The notes under the pieces are model-generated. The model saw nothing but the letters and a program-made list of their open reading frames with translations, was not told where the DNA came from and searched no databases. The position numbers were made by a program, and so were the translations under genes. Positions 31,666 to 33,217 of a stretch of 33,217 bases of DNA are shown in pieces. The stretch spans positions 1 through 33,217 of the forward strand of contig JAOPYE010000020.1 of the NCBI GenBank assembly GCA_025964775.1, in the 5' to 3' direction. Source of the DNA: Marmoricola sp. GTDB lineage: Bacteria; Actinomycetota; Actinomycetes; Propionibacteriales; Nocardioidaceae. Position 1 is the stretch's first letter. Each line of letters opens with the position of its first letter.

Positions 31666-32484
31666 ATGACCGACGTGCTGCTGGTGACCTGTTCCGCACT
31701 TCCCGACGGGGAGCCGTCGCACGAGGTGCTCGACGCCGCACTCGTCGATCGCCAGATCAACGCACGCTGGGTCTGCTGGGACGACCCGGACGTCGACTGG
31801 TCGTCGGGACTGGTCGCTGTCCGGTCGACCTGGGACTACGAGGCGCGGGTCGAGGAGTTCCTCGCCTGGGCGCGGAGGGTGCCGAGGCTGATGAACGGCG
31901 CTGCGGTCTTCGCCTGGAACACCGACAAGGCCTACCTGGTCGAGCTGGCCGATGCCGGCCTCGCCGTCGTCCCGACGATCGTCGTCGGCCGGGCCGAGGA
32001 CCTGCCCGACGCCATCGGGTCCTTCGACGAGGCGGTCGTCAAGCCACAGGTCGGCGCGGGCGGCCGCGGCGTGAGCATCGGTTCGGCCACCGGGCCGGGA
32101 CCGTGGGTGGTCCAGCCACTGGTGGACTCGGTGCGGACCGAGGGCGAGTCGTCGGTGTTCGTCCTCGGCGGCGAACCGCTCTCGATGGTGCGCAAGCTGC
32201 CGGCCGGCGACGAGATCCGCGTCCAGGAGCAGTACGGCGGCACCACGGTGGCGATCGTGCCGACCTCCGAAGCCACCGGCCTGGCGCGCCGTACCGTCGA
32301 GGTGGCCGAGCAGATCCTCGGCACCCGCCTGGACTACGCCCGGGTCGACCTGATGCGACGGGCCGACGGGGTGCTGGCCCTCAGCGAGCTCGAGGTGACC
32401 GAGCCGGGGCTGTACCTGTCCGAACTCCCCGCGAACGGGCACGCGTTCGCCGACCTGGTCGTCCGGCTCCTCGCCGAGGGGTAG
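31666..32484 (+). CDS. ATP-grasp family enzyme (RimK/glutathione synthetase-like)
   Basis: A 272-residue ATP-grasp ligase. The N-terminal part ([62 protein letters not shown]) is the pre-ATP-grasp region. Then [17 protein letters not shown] binds ATP and the C-terminal [32 protein letters not shown] supplies the Mg-binding Asp/Glu pair. This layout is seen in DcsG-like and prokaryotic glutathione-synthetase-like proteins that form carboxylate-amine bonds; the substrate is unknown. It follows the lipoprotein gene by 27 bases. A CAGGCT box 7 bases before the ATG could give its own leaderless transcript. Confidence 0.86.
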   Translation: MTDVLLVTCSALPDGEPSHEVLDAALVDRQINARWVCWDDPDVDWSSGLVAVRSTWDYEARVEEFLAWARRVPRLMNGAAVFAWNTDKAYLVELADAGLAVVPTIVVGRAEDLPDAIGSFDEAVVKPQVGAGGRGVSIGSATGPGPWVVQPLVDSVRTEGESSVFVLGGEPLSMVRKLPAGDEIRVQEQYGGTTVAIVPTSEATGLARRTVEVAEQILGTRLDYARVDLMRRADGVLALSELEVTEPGLYLSELPANGHAFADLVVRLLAEG

Positions 32485-32487
32485 GCG

Positions 32488-32514
32488 TTTGCACTCTCAG
32501 GTGCCGAGTGCTAA
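32488..32514. promoter_or_regulatory. CIRCE operator 1 overlapping the groEL promoter
   Basis: TTTGCACTC and GAGTGCTAA are separated by exactly 9 bases, matching the CIRCE consensus TTAGCACTC-N9-GAGTGCTAA except for one base. It is the HrcA repressor site of groE operons. TTTGCA and TAACAA within or at its edges, 18 bases apart, can serve as -35 and -10, so bound HrcA would block the polymerase. Confidence 0.92.
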
Positions 32515-32523
32515 CAATTGGAG

Positions 32524-32550
32524 TTGGCACTCTCGGATCGAGAGTGACAA
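32524..32550. promoter_or_regulatory. CIRCE operator 2 (diverged copy)
   Basis: TTGGCACTC-N9-GAGTGACAA repeats the CIRCE pattern with the same 9-base spacer and three departures from consensus in all. It lies 10 bases downstream of operator 1, in the untranslated leader. The groEL leader then runs ~130 bases to the start codon without another recognisable element. Confidence 0.82.
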
Positions 32551-32669
32551 CCGCACCACCCCAGGGCCGAGGAAGTCGAGGTCCGAAGGCGCCGACGGGA
32601 AGGGTCTGTCGGGTCAGCCCGGATCGTCCGTCGCGGGCGACGAATCGGCCGTCCAACTCATCTGCGTGA

Positions 32670-33217
<548 letters not shown>

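Overview
This window looks like a stretch of actinobacterial chromosome, most like Nocardioides or a relative (Propionibacteriales). The assignment is an inference from very high GC content, GTG/TTG starts, Mycobacterium-like Ung, DUF3263 and LytR_C proteins, a WS/DGAT wax-ester/triacylglycerol synthase, and a lone groEL behind CIRCE operators. No transposase, integrase, CRISPR array, rRNA or complete tRNA is visible; it reads as a normal chromosomal segment with a small phage-repressor-like insertion-type module.

Layout. 1-298: end of an acetyl-CoA synthetase. 339-8011: a LysR regulator diverging from a tightly coupled six-gene operon (CaiB-type CoA-transferase, isobutyryl-CoA dehydrogenase, 3-hydroxyisobutyryl-CoA hydrolase, 3-hydroxyisobutyrate dehydrogenase, enoyl-CoA hydratase, hydrolytic-type aldehyde dehydrogenase), i.e. 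distal valine/isobutyrate catabolism with an unusual ending. 8089-10914: a 941-residue fusion of a flavin-dependent FAD/NAD(P)-binding module to a TTC38-like TPR module, diverging from a small DUF6069 membrane protein. 11784-12616: HTH protein plus an ImmA/IrrE-like protein with a damaged metal-site motif. 12613-16041: pyridoxal kinase, a GMC oxidoreductase behind a KstR-like palindrome, and a DODA-type dioxygenase.

16079-22873 is a long minus-strand run: otsA, WS/DGAT, a PHA-synthase-like alpha/beta hydrolase with a Lys/Ala-rich tail, two SGNH-hydrolase lipoproteins (one lacking its catalytic serine), and ung. It suggests neutral-lipid or storage-polymer metabolism. 23016-24710: DUF3263, a LytR_C membrane protein and otsB, completing the trehalose pathway with otsA across a divergent promoter region.

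24773-26562 is the most notable locus: a SAM-I riboswitch controls a zinc-ribbon threonine-synthase homologue followed by a CysO-like sulfur-carrier protein. This combination fits the MetM/MetO route, which makes homocysteine from O-phosphohomoserine and a protein thiocarboxylate, better than it fits threonine synthesis. 26608-29871: lipoprotein, alpha/beta hydrolase, and an ECF42 sigma factor with its DGPF/YCII partner and a likely autoregulated promoter. 29990-32484: amidohydrolase, a lipoprotein resembling a stand-alone SecD head domain, and an ATP-grasp enzyme. 32488-33217: two CIRCE operators and the start of groEL, cut by the window end.
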